Source of the DNA: an uncultured Erythrobacter sp.
GTDB lineage: Bacteria; Pseudomonadota; Alphaproteobacteria; Sphingomonadales; Sphingomonadaceae
Reading direction: 5' to 3'
Length of the DNA stretch: 64,000 nucleotides
NCBI RefSeq assembly: GCF_947492365.1
Contig: NZ_CANLMB010000001.1
Location: 1,788,874-1,852,873 of the forward strand
The notes beneath the pieces are model-generated. The model saw only the letters and a program-made list of their open reading frames with translations, did not search any database and was not told the origin of the DNA. This document shows positions 44,823-53,149 of the stretch, one piece after another. The position numbers and the translations under genes were made by a program. Positions within the stretch are counted from its first letter, which is position 1, and each line of letters starts with the position of its first letter.

Positions 44823-46913
44823 CTACATCCGGTCCGCCTGCGCCACGGCATCGCTCGCACGCAGCGCGCTCAAGATGCGGCTCAGGTGGGCCAGATCCTG
44901 CACTTCGGCGTCGATCTCGTAGGTTGTGAACGGATGGTCGAGCTGGGTCTGCACAAGGCTCGTCACATTGGTTTTGTTCTGGGCGAAGATGCCCGCCATT
45001 TCCGCCAGCGTACCAGGGCGATCATAGAGCGTCACATTCAGCCGCCCGACCGCGCCTTGCGAGCGCTGGCCCCAGCTGAGATCAAGCCAGTCGGTATCGA
45101 CCCCGTCAGCCAGATCCTGACAGTCGATTGCGTGGACCAGCACGGGGCTTCCCTTGCGCCGCAGCCCCACGATCCGGTCACCCGGCACTGGGTGGCAGCA
45201 TTCGGCCAGCTCAAAGGCCAGACCCGGCGTCAGCCCGCGGATCGAGATCTGGCGTTCGCGCCGCGACCAGTCATCTTCCTCTTCAAATTCCGCCGTGCAG
45301 CCCGGCACCAGAGCTTCCATCACTTCGCGGTCGGTCAGCTTGGCAGAGCCAATGGCGAACATCAGGTCGTCCGGCTCCTCCATATCCAGCCGCTTGACCG
45401 CCGCGCGAATGGCCTTCTTGCCGATCCGCGCAGGCACGCGGATGGCGATCTCGTCGAACAGCTTCGAGCCGATTTCGGCAATCTCGTCGCGCTCTTTCAG
45501 GCGCACCGCCCGGCGGATTGCCGCGCGCGCCTTTCCGGTGACGACAAAGCCCAGCCACGCAAGTTGCGGCTCTGCCTCCCCGCCCTTGATGATCTCCACC
45601 ACATCGCCATTTTCCAGCCGCGTGCGCAGCGGCATGTGCCGTCCGTTGATCTTTGCGCCCACTGTCGCAAGGCCAAGATCGGTGTGCACCGCAAAGGCGA
45701 AATCGACCGCGGTTGATCCCTTGGGCAGCTGAAACAGCGCACCCTTGGGCGTGAAGGCGAAGATGCGGTCCTGATAGATCGCCATGCGCGTGTGTTCGAG
45801 CAGTTCCTCGGCATCGTGGCTCGCATCGACGATCTCGATCAGATCGCGCAGCCAGGCGACCTGCCCGTCGGCTTTGTCCGATTGCTTGTAAGCCCAATGC
45901 GCGGCCAGCCCGAATTCGTTGCGGCCATGCATCTCGCGGGTGCGGATCTGCACTTCGACCCGCATCGAATTTTCGTACATCAGCGAGGTGTGAAGCGAGC
46001 GGTAGCCGTTATTCTTGGGCGTCGAGATATAGTCCTTGAAGCGCCCCGGCAGGAATTGCCACACGGTGTGCAGCACGCCCATCGCGCGGTAACAATCCTC
46101 GATCGTTTCGGTGAGCACGCGGAAGGCCATGATGTCGGTGACCTGCTCGAAACTCACATGGCGTTCGGACATTTTCTGCCAGATCGAGAACGGGTGTTTC
46201 TCGCGGCCTGTGACTTCAACCTTGAGCCCTGCTTCGGCAAGCGCTTGTTTGATCTTGAGCGCGATCGCATCGACCTGCCCGCCATCCTGTCCGCGCAATT
46301 CCCCCAGCCGTTTGGTGATGGTGGAGTAGGCCTCGGGCTCCAGCTCGCGAAAAGCCAGCGCCTGCATCTCGCGCATATATTCATACATGCCCACACGTTC
46401 AGCGAGCGGCGCGTAGATATCCATCGTCTCGCGCGCGATCCGCTGGCGCTTTTCCGGCTTCTTGATGAAGTGCAGCGTGCGCATATTGTGCAGCCTGTCC
46501 GCCAGCTTGACCAGCAGCACGCGGATATCCTCGGACATCGCCAGCAGGAATTTGCGCAGGTTCTCCGCCGCACGCTCATCCTCGGGCATGGCCTCGATCT
46601 TGGAAAGCTTGGTCACACCGTCGACAAGGCTGGCGACTTCGGGACCGAAATGCTTCTCGATATCGTCAATCGTTGCCAGCGTGTCCTCGACCGTGTCGTG
46701 GAGCAGCGCAGTGATGATCGTCTGCTCGTCCAGCTGGAGGTCGGTCATCAGGCCCGCAACCTCGACCGGATGCGAGAAATAGGGATCGCCGCTGGCGCGC
46801 TTCTGCGTGCCGTGTTTCTGCACCGTATAGACATAGGCGCGGTTAAGCGCAGCCTCGTCGGCATCGGGGTCGTAGCTTTTGACCCGTTCTACAAGTTCAT
46901 ATTGGCGCAGCAT
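44823..46913 (-). CDS. rsh: Bifunctional (p)ppGpp synthetase/hydrolase
   Basis: 696 residues, full-length RelA/SpoT homologue. The HD hydrolase domain holds YFSHPVEVAGLMTDL and ALLHDTVEDT; the synthetase domain holds GRFKDYISTPKNNGYRSLHT; TGS (FAFTPKGALFQLPKGSTAVD) and C-terminal ACT (VTLYDRPGTLAEMAGIFAQN) domains follow. Both activities look intact. Alphaproteobacteria usually have this single long enzyme, which controls the stringent response. The start is taken as ATG 46913 (MLRQYELVERVKSYDPDADE); the frame extends to a TTG at 46949, without family support. Confidence 0.95.
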   Translation of the reverse strand: MLRQYELVERVKSYDPDADEAALNRAYVYTVQKHGTQKRASGDPYFSHPVEVAGLMTDLQLDEQTIITALLHDTVEDTLATIDDIEKHFGPEVASLVDGVTKLSKIEAMPEDERAAENLRKFLLAMSEDIRVLLVKLADRLHNMRTLHFIKKPEKRQRIARETMDIYAPLAERVGMYEYMREMQALAFRELEPEAYSTITKRLGELRGQDGGQVDAIALKIKQALAEAGLKVEVTGREKHPFSIWQKMSERHVSFEQVTDIMAFRVLTETIEDCYRAMGVLHTVWQFLPGRFKDYISTPKNNGYRSLHTSLMYENSMRVEVQIRTREMHGRNEFGLAAHWAYKQSDKADGQVAWLRDLIEIVDASHDAEELLEHTRMAIYQDRIFAFTPKGALFQLPKGSTAVDFAFAVHTDLGLATVGAKINGRHMPLRTRLENGDVVEIIKGGEAEPQLAWLGFVVTGKARAAIRRAVRLKERDEIAEIGSKLFDEIAIRVPARIGKKAIRAAVKRLDMEEPDDLMFAIGSAKLTDREVMEALVPGCTAEFEEEDDWSRRERQISIRGLTPGLAFELAECCHPVPGDRIVGLRRKGSPVLVHAIDCQDLADGVDTDWLDLSWGQRSQGAVGRLNVTLYDRPGTLAEMAGIFAQNKTNVTSLVQTQLDHPFTTYEIDAEVQDLAHLSRILSALRASDAVAQADRM

Positions 46914-47045
46914 CCCGCTGAATATGTGCTGCGCACGCGAAACCGGCAAGCGGTTCTTGCCCCTCCCCTGCGGGAAAGTGCCTAGGACCTTCTGCGCAGG
47001 CTGCGTTGAAACCGCTGGAAAGCCGAGTTCGCCTAGTCATGCAGG

Positions 47046-48899
47046 ATGGCCAAACTGTCTCAAGCATCATCTGGCGCCTTAGCCGCCAAACTGTCCTTTG
47101 CCGCGCTTGGGTGCGGTTTGACGGCCCTCGCCCTTGCCCTTCATGCCGCAATCAGCCCCTCTTCCGCGCTCCTCGCTGTGGAACCTGCGCTGCTGGTATT
47201 GGGCCTTGGAGCGACCGCGCTGGGGCTGCGCGAATTTTCGGTGCGCATGCAGTTTTCCGCGCAGGCCGCTGCCAGCGCTGCGAGCCTGCAGGGGCTGAGG
47301 GACAAGGTGCGCTGGCTCAAAATGACAGAGGCGCATGCCAAAGTCGGCCATTGGCGGCTCGATCTGGTAACCAACGAAGTGTTCTGGTCCGACGCCACCT
47401 TTGCCATTCACGGATTGAAGCCAGCAGGCACACCGCCGCTTGAAGATGCGATCTCGTTCTACCACCCTGATGACCAGCAAACCGTGCGGGAAAAGATCGA
47501 GCGCTCGCGTTCGAGCGGGCAGCCCTACGCTTTCAAGGCGCGGCTGATCGGGGCCGATGGCGTCACCCGCCATGTCGATTCCGGCGCCAGCGTTGTAAGC
47601 GCCCCCGACGGCACACCGGCCGCGCTGTTCGGCGTTATCCGTGATCGCAGCGATGAAGAGGAGATGCAGCGCGAGCTGCGCGAGGCCCGCGACGAGGCCA
47701 AGGCGTTGGCGCGGTCAAAAGGCACCTTCCTTGCCCGGATGAGCCACGAAATCCGCACCCCGATGAATGGCGTGCTGGGCTTTGCCGAATTGCTCCACAA
47801 CAGCGAGCTCAACCCCCAGCAAAAACGGCATATCGACTTGATCGTGGAATCGGGCAAGAGCTTGCAAACATTGCTCAATGACATTCTCGACCTGTCGAAA
47901 ATCGAAGCGGGCAAGGTCGAGGTCACGCCTGGCACGGTTGATTTGATGCACCTGCTCTACCGCGTCACCCAGATGGCCGAACCTGCCGCGCGCGAAAAGG
48001 GCATCGGGCTGGTCTATGATACGTCGCCTGACCTGCCCCGCCATGTCGTGCTCGACGCGCTGCGGCTTCGGCAGGTGCTCGGCAACCTGCTCGCCAATGC
48101 CGTGCGGTTTACCGATGAGGGCGGCATCTCGCTGTCCGCCAGCTGTGTCGAGGGCAAGCTGCGCTTTGCTGTATGCGACACAGGCTGCGGCATTGCATCA
48201 GGCATGCAGGACGAGATTTTCGATCCCTTTACGCAGGAACGTTCGCACGCCACCCTCACTCGCGGCGGCACCGGGCTGGGCCTCGCGATCAGCCGCCAAC
48301 TCGCCGGATTAATGGGCGGCACGCTGACTGTGCGCAGCGAACCGGGCGAAGGGTCAGTCTTTACGCTGACGGTTCCGCTGGTCGGCTGCGCTGCGCCCGA
48401 AAAGGGCCCCAAACAGGATGGCCCCACCCCCATCCGTTCGGGGTCGAAGCACAATGCACGCATCTTGCTGGCCGAAGATTACGACATCAACCGCGAGCTC
48501 ATAACCGATATGGGAACGCGATTGGGGCACGAGATCGAATGCGCCGAAGACGGGATCGAAGCGGTCACGCTGATCCAGCATGCGCGCGCAATCGGTCGCC
48601 CCTTCTCGCTGGTGCTGATGGACCTGCAAATGCCCCGTCTGGACGGGCTGGAGGCGACCCAGCGGCTGCGCAAAGACGGTGTTACACCCGAAGAACTGCC
48701 GATCATTGCGCTCACCGCCAATGCCTTTGCCGACGACGTTGAGAACTGCCTCAACGCAGGCATGCAAGCGCATCTGTCCAAGCCGGTTTCGCTAGAGCGG
48801 CTGGAGGCGGCGTTGGACCAATGGCTCAGCAAGAGCACTGTCGATGAAGCGCAGCCAAGCGAAAGTGCAGAGCGCGAGACGGAGGCCAGCGCGGCGTAA
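47046..48899 (+). CDS. Hybrid sensor histidine kinase (PAS-HisKA-HATPase-REC)
   Basis: 617 residues. Two membrane helices near the N-terminus (residues 15-36 and 45-60), a PAS domain (about 90-205), HisKA with the phospho-accepting His234 in FLARMSHEIRTPMNGVLGF, HATPase with the G-boxes in GTGLGLAISRQLAGLMGG, and a C-terminal receiver with Asp526 in LVLMDLQMPRLDG. The layout is that of BarA/ArcB-like hybrid kinases without an HPt, so a separate phosphotransferase is expected. No response regulator gene is adjacent. The PAS ligand is unknown. Confidence 0.95.
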   Translation: MAKLSQASSGALAAKLSFAALGCGLTALALALHAAISPSSALLAVEPALLVLGLGATALGLREFSVRMQFSAQAAASAASLQGLRDKVRWLKMTEAHAKVGHWRLDLVTNEVFWSDATFAIHGLKPAGTPPLEDAISFYHPDDQQTVREKIERSRSSGQPYAFKARLIGADGVTRHVDSGASVVSAPDGTPAALFGVIRDRSDEEEMQRELREARDEAKALARSKGTFLARMSHEIRTPMNGVLGFAELLHNSELNPQQKRHIDLIVESGKSLQTLLNDILDLSKIEAGKVEVTPGTVDLMHLLYRVTQMAEPAAREKGIGLVYDTSPDLPRHVVLDALRLRQVLGNLLANAVRFTDEGGISLSASCVEGKLRFAVCDTGCGIASGMQDEIFDPFTQERSHATLTRGGTGLGLAISRQLAGLMGGTLTVRSEPGEGSVFTLTVPLVGCAAPEKGPKQDGPTPIRSGSKHNARILLAEDYDINRELITDMGTRLGHEIECAEDGIEAVTLIQHARAIGRPFSLVLMDLQMPRLDGLEATQRLRKDGVTPEELPIIALTANAFADDVENCLNAGMQAHLSKPVSLERLEAALDQWLSKSTVDEAQPSESAERETEASAA

Positions 48900-49679
48900 T
48901 CAGCAAGTGTCGCAGCAAGTCTCCACAGCGGTTACTTCGACCTCGACCACGCCGCCGCCTGATCCGCCACCGGTGAGCGGAATGCTCAGAATCACAGGCA
49001 CCGTGGGGCAACCGCAGCGAAGATTGAGATAGGCGGTTTCGGAACTGCCATGTTCGGATTGCCATTCGATAAGCGCCGTATCCACTTCGCGTGCCTCGCT
49101 CATTACGGGAATTGATCGGCTGCCTTGGACCGTGAATTTTCCGACCTTAGCGCCGACAGAAACCCAGCCCGATTTGCGGTTCATCTGCACAAAACTGTTC
49201 AGGCTGGGCCAAAGCGCGCTCAACCCTTCGGCTTTCACATGGAATTGCATTTCCATGTATTTGTTCGTGATATCGAGCGGCCCCAGATCGCGATCACCGA
49301 CTTCTAGAAGGCCTTGCTGCTCGCGGATCACTCTGGCGCGGGACATCACAACATCAAAACAGCAGCATGCCCCTTCGCCGCAGCCGCCATTTCCCGCAGC
49401 ACCTGCCGCTTTGTTCGATGCAACGCTATCCATGCTTGCCGCTTCGATCGCCGCAAGACGGCTATCCATCGCACGGATCATCCGAGCAATCTCGTTTGAC
49501 TGAGATTCAACTGCTGCAGGAGCCGCAACCGCCGCTTTCTCCGAAATTGCAACTTCACCCGATTCCGCGACAGCCGTCTTTTGCTGCGCCGTTGCTTTAG
49601 TCGCAGCTTTGCGGGTACGTGTTGTTCCGGTTGTGGAGCCTTTTTTAGTTCCGCCGCTGGTTGTTGTAGATTTTGCCAT
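48900..49679 (-). CDS. Hypothetical protein with basic low-complexity N-terminus and Cys-rich motifs
   Basis: 259 residues. The first 60 or so are Thr/Lys/Ala-rich (TTTSGGTKKGSTTGTTRTRK), like histone-H1-type or PHA-granule tails. A short helix follows, then a Cys cluster (GCGEGACCCFD near residue 100). The C-terminal domain is beta-rich and ends with a Gly-rich loop (LTGGGSGGG) and CCDTC at the extreme end. No family was recognised. ATG at 49679 has GGGGGGAA seven bases upstream. Convergent with the histidine kinase; stop to stop distance is zero. Confidence 0.7.
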   Translation of the reverse strand: MAKSTTTSGGTKKGSTTGTTRTRKAATKATAQQKTAVAESGEVAISEKAAVAAPAAVESQSNEIARMIRAMDSRLAAIEAASMDSVASNKAAGAAGNGGCGEGACCCFDVVMSRARVIREQQGLLEVGDRDLGPLDITNKYMEMQFHVKAEGLSALWPSLNSFVQMNRKSGWVSVGAKVGKFTVQGSRSIPVMSEAREVDTALIEWQSEHGSSETAYLNLRCGCPTVPVILSIPLTGGGSGGGVVEVEVTAVETCCDTC

Positions 49680-49836
49680 ATTTATTCCCCCCAATTGACG
49701 ATTTGGAGGCTGACAAATTTTTTCTCGGAGTCAATAAAACTTTTGTAACATGACAAGTCATTGCAACAGGAATGACCCCGTTACAGATCTACATGTATTT
49801 ATTGTCCGAATTATTCGCCAGCAGAGGACTGGCAAA

Positions 49837-50694
49837 TCAACTCCAAGTCGCCCTTGGCGGCAGGCTCATCAGGATTGCGTCGATATTGCCGCCGGTCTTA
49901 AGGCCGAACAAAGTCCCGCGATCATAGACCAGATTGAACTCGGCATAGCGCCCGCGATATTCGAGCTGGCGCGCTTCGTCCTCGGCAGTGAAATCCGCTC
50001 CCATCCGCTTGCGCACTAACGCCGGGAAGATGTCGAGGAAGGCCTTGCCGACATCCTGCGTGAAGGTGAGGTTGCGCTCGAACGCGGCCTCGTCATCGCA
50101 TTCCAGATGGTCGTAGAATATCCCGCCCACGCCGCGATGGACTTCGCGGTGGGGGATGTAGAAATATTCGTCCGCCCATTTCTTGTAGCGCTCGTAATAG
50201 GTCGGATTGTGACCCGCGCAGGCCGCGCGCATCGCGGCGTGGAATTGCTCGGTGTCTTCCTCATAAGGGATCGGCGGATTGAGGTCCGCCCCGCCCCCGA
50301 ACCACGCCTTGCCCGTGGTGAGGAACCGCGTGTTCATATGCACCGCAGGGACATGCGGGTTGGCCATATGCGCGACCAGACTGATGCCGGTGGCGGTAAA
50401 GCCGGGATTGTCGGGATCAGCACCGTTGATGCTGGCAGCAAATTCGGGCGGGAAGTTGCCGCGCACCGTCGAGACGTTGACGCCGACTTTCTCGAACACC
50501 TTGCCCTTCATCAGGCCCTGCACCCCGCCGCCGGGATTGTCATTGCCTTCTTCAGAACGCTGCCACGGCGTGTAGGCAAAGCTGGCATCAGAGCCCGCCT
50601 CACGCTCGATTTCCTCAAACGCGGCGCAAATCTGGTCGCGGAGGCTTTCGAACCATACGCGGGCCTTGTCGGTGTGTGCTGCCCAGTCGCTCAT
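49837..50694 (-). CDS. hemF: Oxygen-dependent coproporphyrinogen III oxidase
   Basis: 285 residues, close to the HemF norm. Signature segments: MANPHVPAVHMNTRFL near residue 97, AWFGGGADLNPPIPYEEDTE near residue 115, FYIPHREVHRGVGGIFYDHL near 164, and LKTGGNIDAILMSLPP at the C-terminus. It decarboxylates coproporphyrinogen III to protoporphyrinogen IX with oxygen, in the cytoplasm. ATG at 50694; a reading back to 50763 would pass through the FNR-like box. The divergent gene is pdeM. Confidence 0.96.
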   Translation of the reverse strand: MSDWAAHTDKARVWFESLRDQICAAFEEIEREAGSDASFAYTPWQRSEEGNDNPGGGVQGLMKGKVFEKVGVNVSTVRGNFPPEFAASINGADPDNPGFTATGISLVAHMANPHVPAVHMNTRFLTTGKAWFGGGADLNPPIPYEEDTEQFHAAMRAACAGHNPTYYERYKKWADEYFYIPHREVHRGVGGIFYDHLECDDEAAFERNLTFTQDVGKAFLDIFPALVRKRMGADFTAEDEARQLEYRGRYAEFNLVYDRGTLFGLKTGGNIDAILMSLPPRATWS

Positions 50695-50756
50695 AATATT
50701 ATCGTCCCGTTTCGTCTTGCCGCCGGTCGCTAGAAAGCAAGACCGGCCCATCTGCT

Positions 50757-50770
50757 TTGACACAAATCAA
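50757..50770. promoter_or_regulatory. FNR/FixK-type box upstream of hemF
   Basis: TTGAC-ACAA-ATCAA matches the consensus TTGAT-N4-ATCAA with one mismatch and correct spacing. It lies 63 bp above the hemF start and 62 bp above the pdeM start. Redox control of hemF by FNR/ANR-type regulators is known in other bacteria, so hemF is the probable target. Confidence 0.6.
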
Positions 50771-50831
50771 GTCAACCGGGTTTGCCCGCTGAACCCTTGC
50801 CAAAGCGGTCATGCGCGGGCAAGTGAGACGC

Positions 50832-51581
50832 ATGGTTCCCGTTTCGTTCCCACCTGATTCTGGCAAGCCTGATTCTGGCGCTCCGCTGGAGTTTGCAGGC
50901 GAAGAGCTTGTGCTGACCAAGGGGAACGCGCTCTACTGGCCGCGCGAGCGGGCGTTGCTGGTGGCGGACCTGCATCTGGAAAAAGGCAGCTGGTATGCGA
51001 AAAGCGGCCAGATGCTCCCCCCTTATGACAGCCGCGAAACGCTGGAGCGGATTGCCGACGCGGTGAAGCAAACGGGCGCGCGGCGGGTCATCACTTTGGG
51101 TGACAATTTCCACGATGACGAAGGCACTTCGCGGCTTGATCCCTATGCCGCCGGAATGCTGGAGGCGCTCACCCGCGCGCTCGATTGGGTCTGGATCACC
51201 GGCAATCATGATGAGGCGATGGCCCGTTCTTTTGGCGCACATATGACCGACGAGATGGAGCTGAGCGGCATCATCCTGCGGCACGAGGCCAAGCGCGGAG
51301 AGAGCCGCCCCGAACTCTCCGGCCATTACCACCCCAAAATGCGCGTGCGGGTGCGCGAGCGGCATATCGCCCGCCCGTGCGCCGTCGTAAGCAGCCGCGA
51401 GCAGGCAGGCGCCAAGAAGACGGAGCGCATGATCCTGCCCGCTTTTGGTGCCTATACAGGCGGCATGGATGCGGGTTCGCCGGAGATATTGGAGGCACTC
51501 AGCCCTGCGCAGGAAATCGACGCCGTGCTGCCAGCGAAGGGGAAGCTGGTGAAGTTTCCCTTGTGGCGGAAAGGGGTTTAG
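50832..51581 (+). CDS. pdeM: Ligase-associated DNA damage response endonuclease PdeM
   Basis: About 249 residues of the calcineurin-like phosphoesterase superfamily. Metal motifs in order: LLVADLHLEKGSWY (DxH), VITLGDNFHDDEG (GDxxHD), VWITGNHDEA (GNHD), and ELSGHYHPKMRV (GHxH). The segment GTSRLDPYAAG and late FGAYTGGMDAG are typical of the PdeM family, usually found with a DNA ligase, exonuclease and helicase; those partners are not in this window. ATG at 50832 is weakly preferred over 50811. Confidence 0.9.
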   Translation: MVPVSFPPDSGKPDSGAPLEFAGEELVLTKGNALYWPRERALLVADLHLEKGSWYAKSGQMLPPYDSRETLERIADAVKQTGARRVITLGDNFHDDEGTSRLDPYAAGMLEALTRALDWVWITGNHDEAMARSFGAHMTDEMELSGIILRHEAKRGESRPELSGHYHPKMRVRVRERHIARPCAVVSSREQAGAKKTERMILPAFGAYTGGMDAGSPEILEALSPAQEIDAVLPAKGKLVKFPLWRKGV

Positions 51582-51781
51582 TTTTTTATTGCGCCCTCAA
51601 ACGCCGGGCGCGGGCCGTCCGGCCCGCTTGGCTTCGCCGCAGGGGCGGCGGCGCGCAGTCGCGCGCTGGTTCGGCTACGCCTCACAACCATTCCAAGCCA
51701 TCCATCTTGCGCCTAGAACCTGGTCCCAGTTATCGGCTTGGTCGCGGAGCACGGCGCGTAGCGCCGCAAGGGCGACCGCCC

Positions 51782-51860
51782 GCCCGCAGCGGGTCCGTCG
51801 CTCGAACTTGTTTCGAGCGACGGACGTCTAGCGAGGACGCTCCCACGGAGGTGGGAGCGC
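51782..51860 (+). repeat. Hairpin element with fixed linkers, copy 1 (upstream of infC)
   Basis: Order: linker GCCCGCAGCGGG (51782-51793); hairpin A with a perfect 13-bp stem (TCCGTCGCTCGAA / TTCGAGCGACGGA, 51794-51824); linker CGTCTAGCGAGGACG (51825-51839); hairpin B (CTCCCAC / GTGGGAG, loop GGAG, 51840-51857); then CGCAAA. The second copy at 52791-52850 keeps both linkers and the GGAG loop but has different stem sequences. The rest of the gap 51582-51962 holds no gene, apart from the infC leader. Confidence 0.75.
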
Positions 51861-51962
51861 AAAACAAACAAACACAAAACAAATAAAGACTCATCTGGCT
51901 TTTCGCCGCTCTCATCCCTAAATAGCGCGCATACAGACTCTGGCTACAACAGGAGAACACAC

Positions 51963-52505
51963 ATAGCCCGTCCACCTCGGCGTTCGATGGCCCCGCCTAC
52001 TAAAAGCGGCCCTCGCTACGACAATTTCATTCAGGTTCCCAAAGTCCGCGTCATCGATGACGAAGGCGAGAACCTTGGCGTAATGTTCACCCGCGAAGCA
52101 ATGGAGCAGGCCAACGAAAAGGGCCTGAACCTCGTCGAAGTGTCCCCCAATGCGGACCCGCCGGTGTGCAAATTCCTCGACGTTGGCAAATACCGCTTCG
52201 AAGCGCAGAAAAAAGCCAATGCCGCGCGCAAGTCGCAAAAGACGCAGGACATCAAAGAGGTCAAGATGCGTCCCAATATCGACACGCATGATTATGACGT
52301 GAAGATGCGCAACGTGACCAAATTTATCGGCAATGGCGACAAGGTGAAAGTCACTTTGCGTTTCCGCGGCCGCGAAATGGCGCACCAGCATCTGGGCATG
52401 GACCTGCTCAAGCGGGTGCAGGACGATGTGGAAGAGATCGCCAAGATCGAAGCCTTCCCCCGCCTTGAAGGCCGCCAGATGCTGATGGTATTGGCGCCGA
52501 AATGA
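51963..52505 (+). CDS. infC: Translation initiation factor IF-3
   Basis: 180 residues if started at the AUA at 51963. N-domain: [20 protein letters not shown] and [17 protein letters not shown]; helical linker [21 protein letters not shown]-domain: [19 protein letters not shown] and [20 protein letters not shown]. The ATG at 51987 has no SD, whereas AGGAG lies seven bases before an in-frame ATA at 51963 and the added residues (ARPPRRS) fit IF-3 N-termini. A rare start codon lets IF-3 repress its own translation, as known for AUU in enterobacteria. Confidence 0.93.
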   Translation: MARPPRRSMAPPTKSGPRYDNFIQVPKVRVIDDEGENLGVMFTREAMEQANEKGLNLVEVSPNADPPVCKFLDVGKYRFEAQKKANAARKSQKTQDIKEVKMRPNIDTHDYDVKMRNVTKFIGNGDKVKVTLRFRGREMAHQHLGMDLLKRVQDDVEEIAKIEAFPRLEGRQMLMVLAPK

Positions 52506-52534
52506 TCTGAGCCAACTTGGACGAGACAAGAAAG

Positions 52535-52563
52535 GCGGCTCCATTGTGGGGCCGCTTTTTGTT
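52535..52563 (+). terminator. Rho-independent terminator after infC
   Basis: Stem GCGGCTCC / GGGGCCGC with a short loop (ATTGT) and a TTTTTG run, 30 bp after the infC stop. Confidence 0.88.
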
Positions 52564-52790
52564 TGTGTTCACCCCTCCGGGCGAACTCCTCGGTGCTGTT
52601 CTTCCTTCGCTACGCTCAGTCAGGCACCTGCGGCTCGCGCGCGTGCGCTCACGGTCCGCTCTGCAGGTGGCGCTTACGCGCCGTCTGCGCCTCCGGCTTC
52701 GACTCCGCGAACCGAGCCACTCCAGGCCTTAAAGATCATTCCCGGTCCCTGGTCACGGCAGTCAAAGGGCGCCAGAGAATATGGGCGCCC

Positions 52791-52850
52791 GCCCGCAGCG
52801 GGCGCGGCTTGCCGCGCGTCTAGCGAGGACGAAGGCGCGGAGGCGCCTTC
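52791..52850 (+). repeat. Hairpin element with fixed linkers, copy 2 (downstream of infC)
   Basis: Same order as copy 1: GCCCGCAGCGGG (52791-52802); hairpin A CGCGGC / GCCGCG (52803-52816); CGTCTAGCGAGGACG (52817-52831, whose last base joins hairpin B); hairpin B GAAGGCGC / GCGCCTTC with loop GGAG (52831-52850); then GCAAA. A further stem GGGCGCC / GGCGCCC sits just upstream (52767-52790). Stems differ from copy 1 yet stay complementary. Confidence 0.75.
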
Positions 52851-52962
52851 GCAAATCAAAATGCGCGCAAACAAACAACTGTATTCTACAAACAACACAC
52901 CCAATCCGACAATCGGAAACACTTGTAAGGTCTTGCAAGCTATAGACTACCTCCTGAGGCGC

Positions 52963-53024
52963 GGGCCGGTTCGAAGTTTCTCTCGCGCACCCCTGTGGAG
53001 GAACAATCCCCCTCGAACCGGTCC
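52963..53024. ncRNA. Candidate structured RNA or leader upstream of the first DUF547 gene
   Basis: Long hairpin: outer 12-bp stem GGGCCGGTTCGA / TCGAACCGGTCC (one G-T pair) and inner 7-bp stem GTTTCTC / GAGGAAC (52976-52982 with 52998-53004). A second small hairpin with a TTCG loop (ATCAGGC-TTCG-GCTTGAT) follows at 53030-53048. No known RNA family recognised. It may be a 5' leader or independent RNA. Strand cannot be fixed. Confidence 0.35.
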
Positions 53025-53149
53025 AAGCTAATCAGGCTTCGGCTTGATGCGCCTCGACATTGACACCCTCTCGCGCCCCGACCAAGGGGTGCCCCCTCAA
53101 TATGGCTCTGCAAAGACGGGCCGACACATGCAGGAAGGACCCGCCGGAC

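Noticed and set aside
45792..46985. 397-codon frame opposite rsh
   Set aside because: The rsh gene is certain on the other strand; the frame is a GC-bias artefact.
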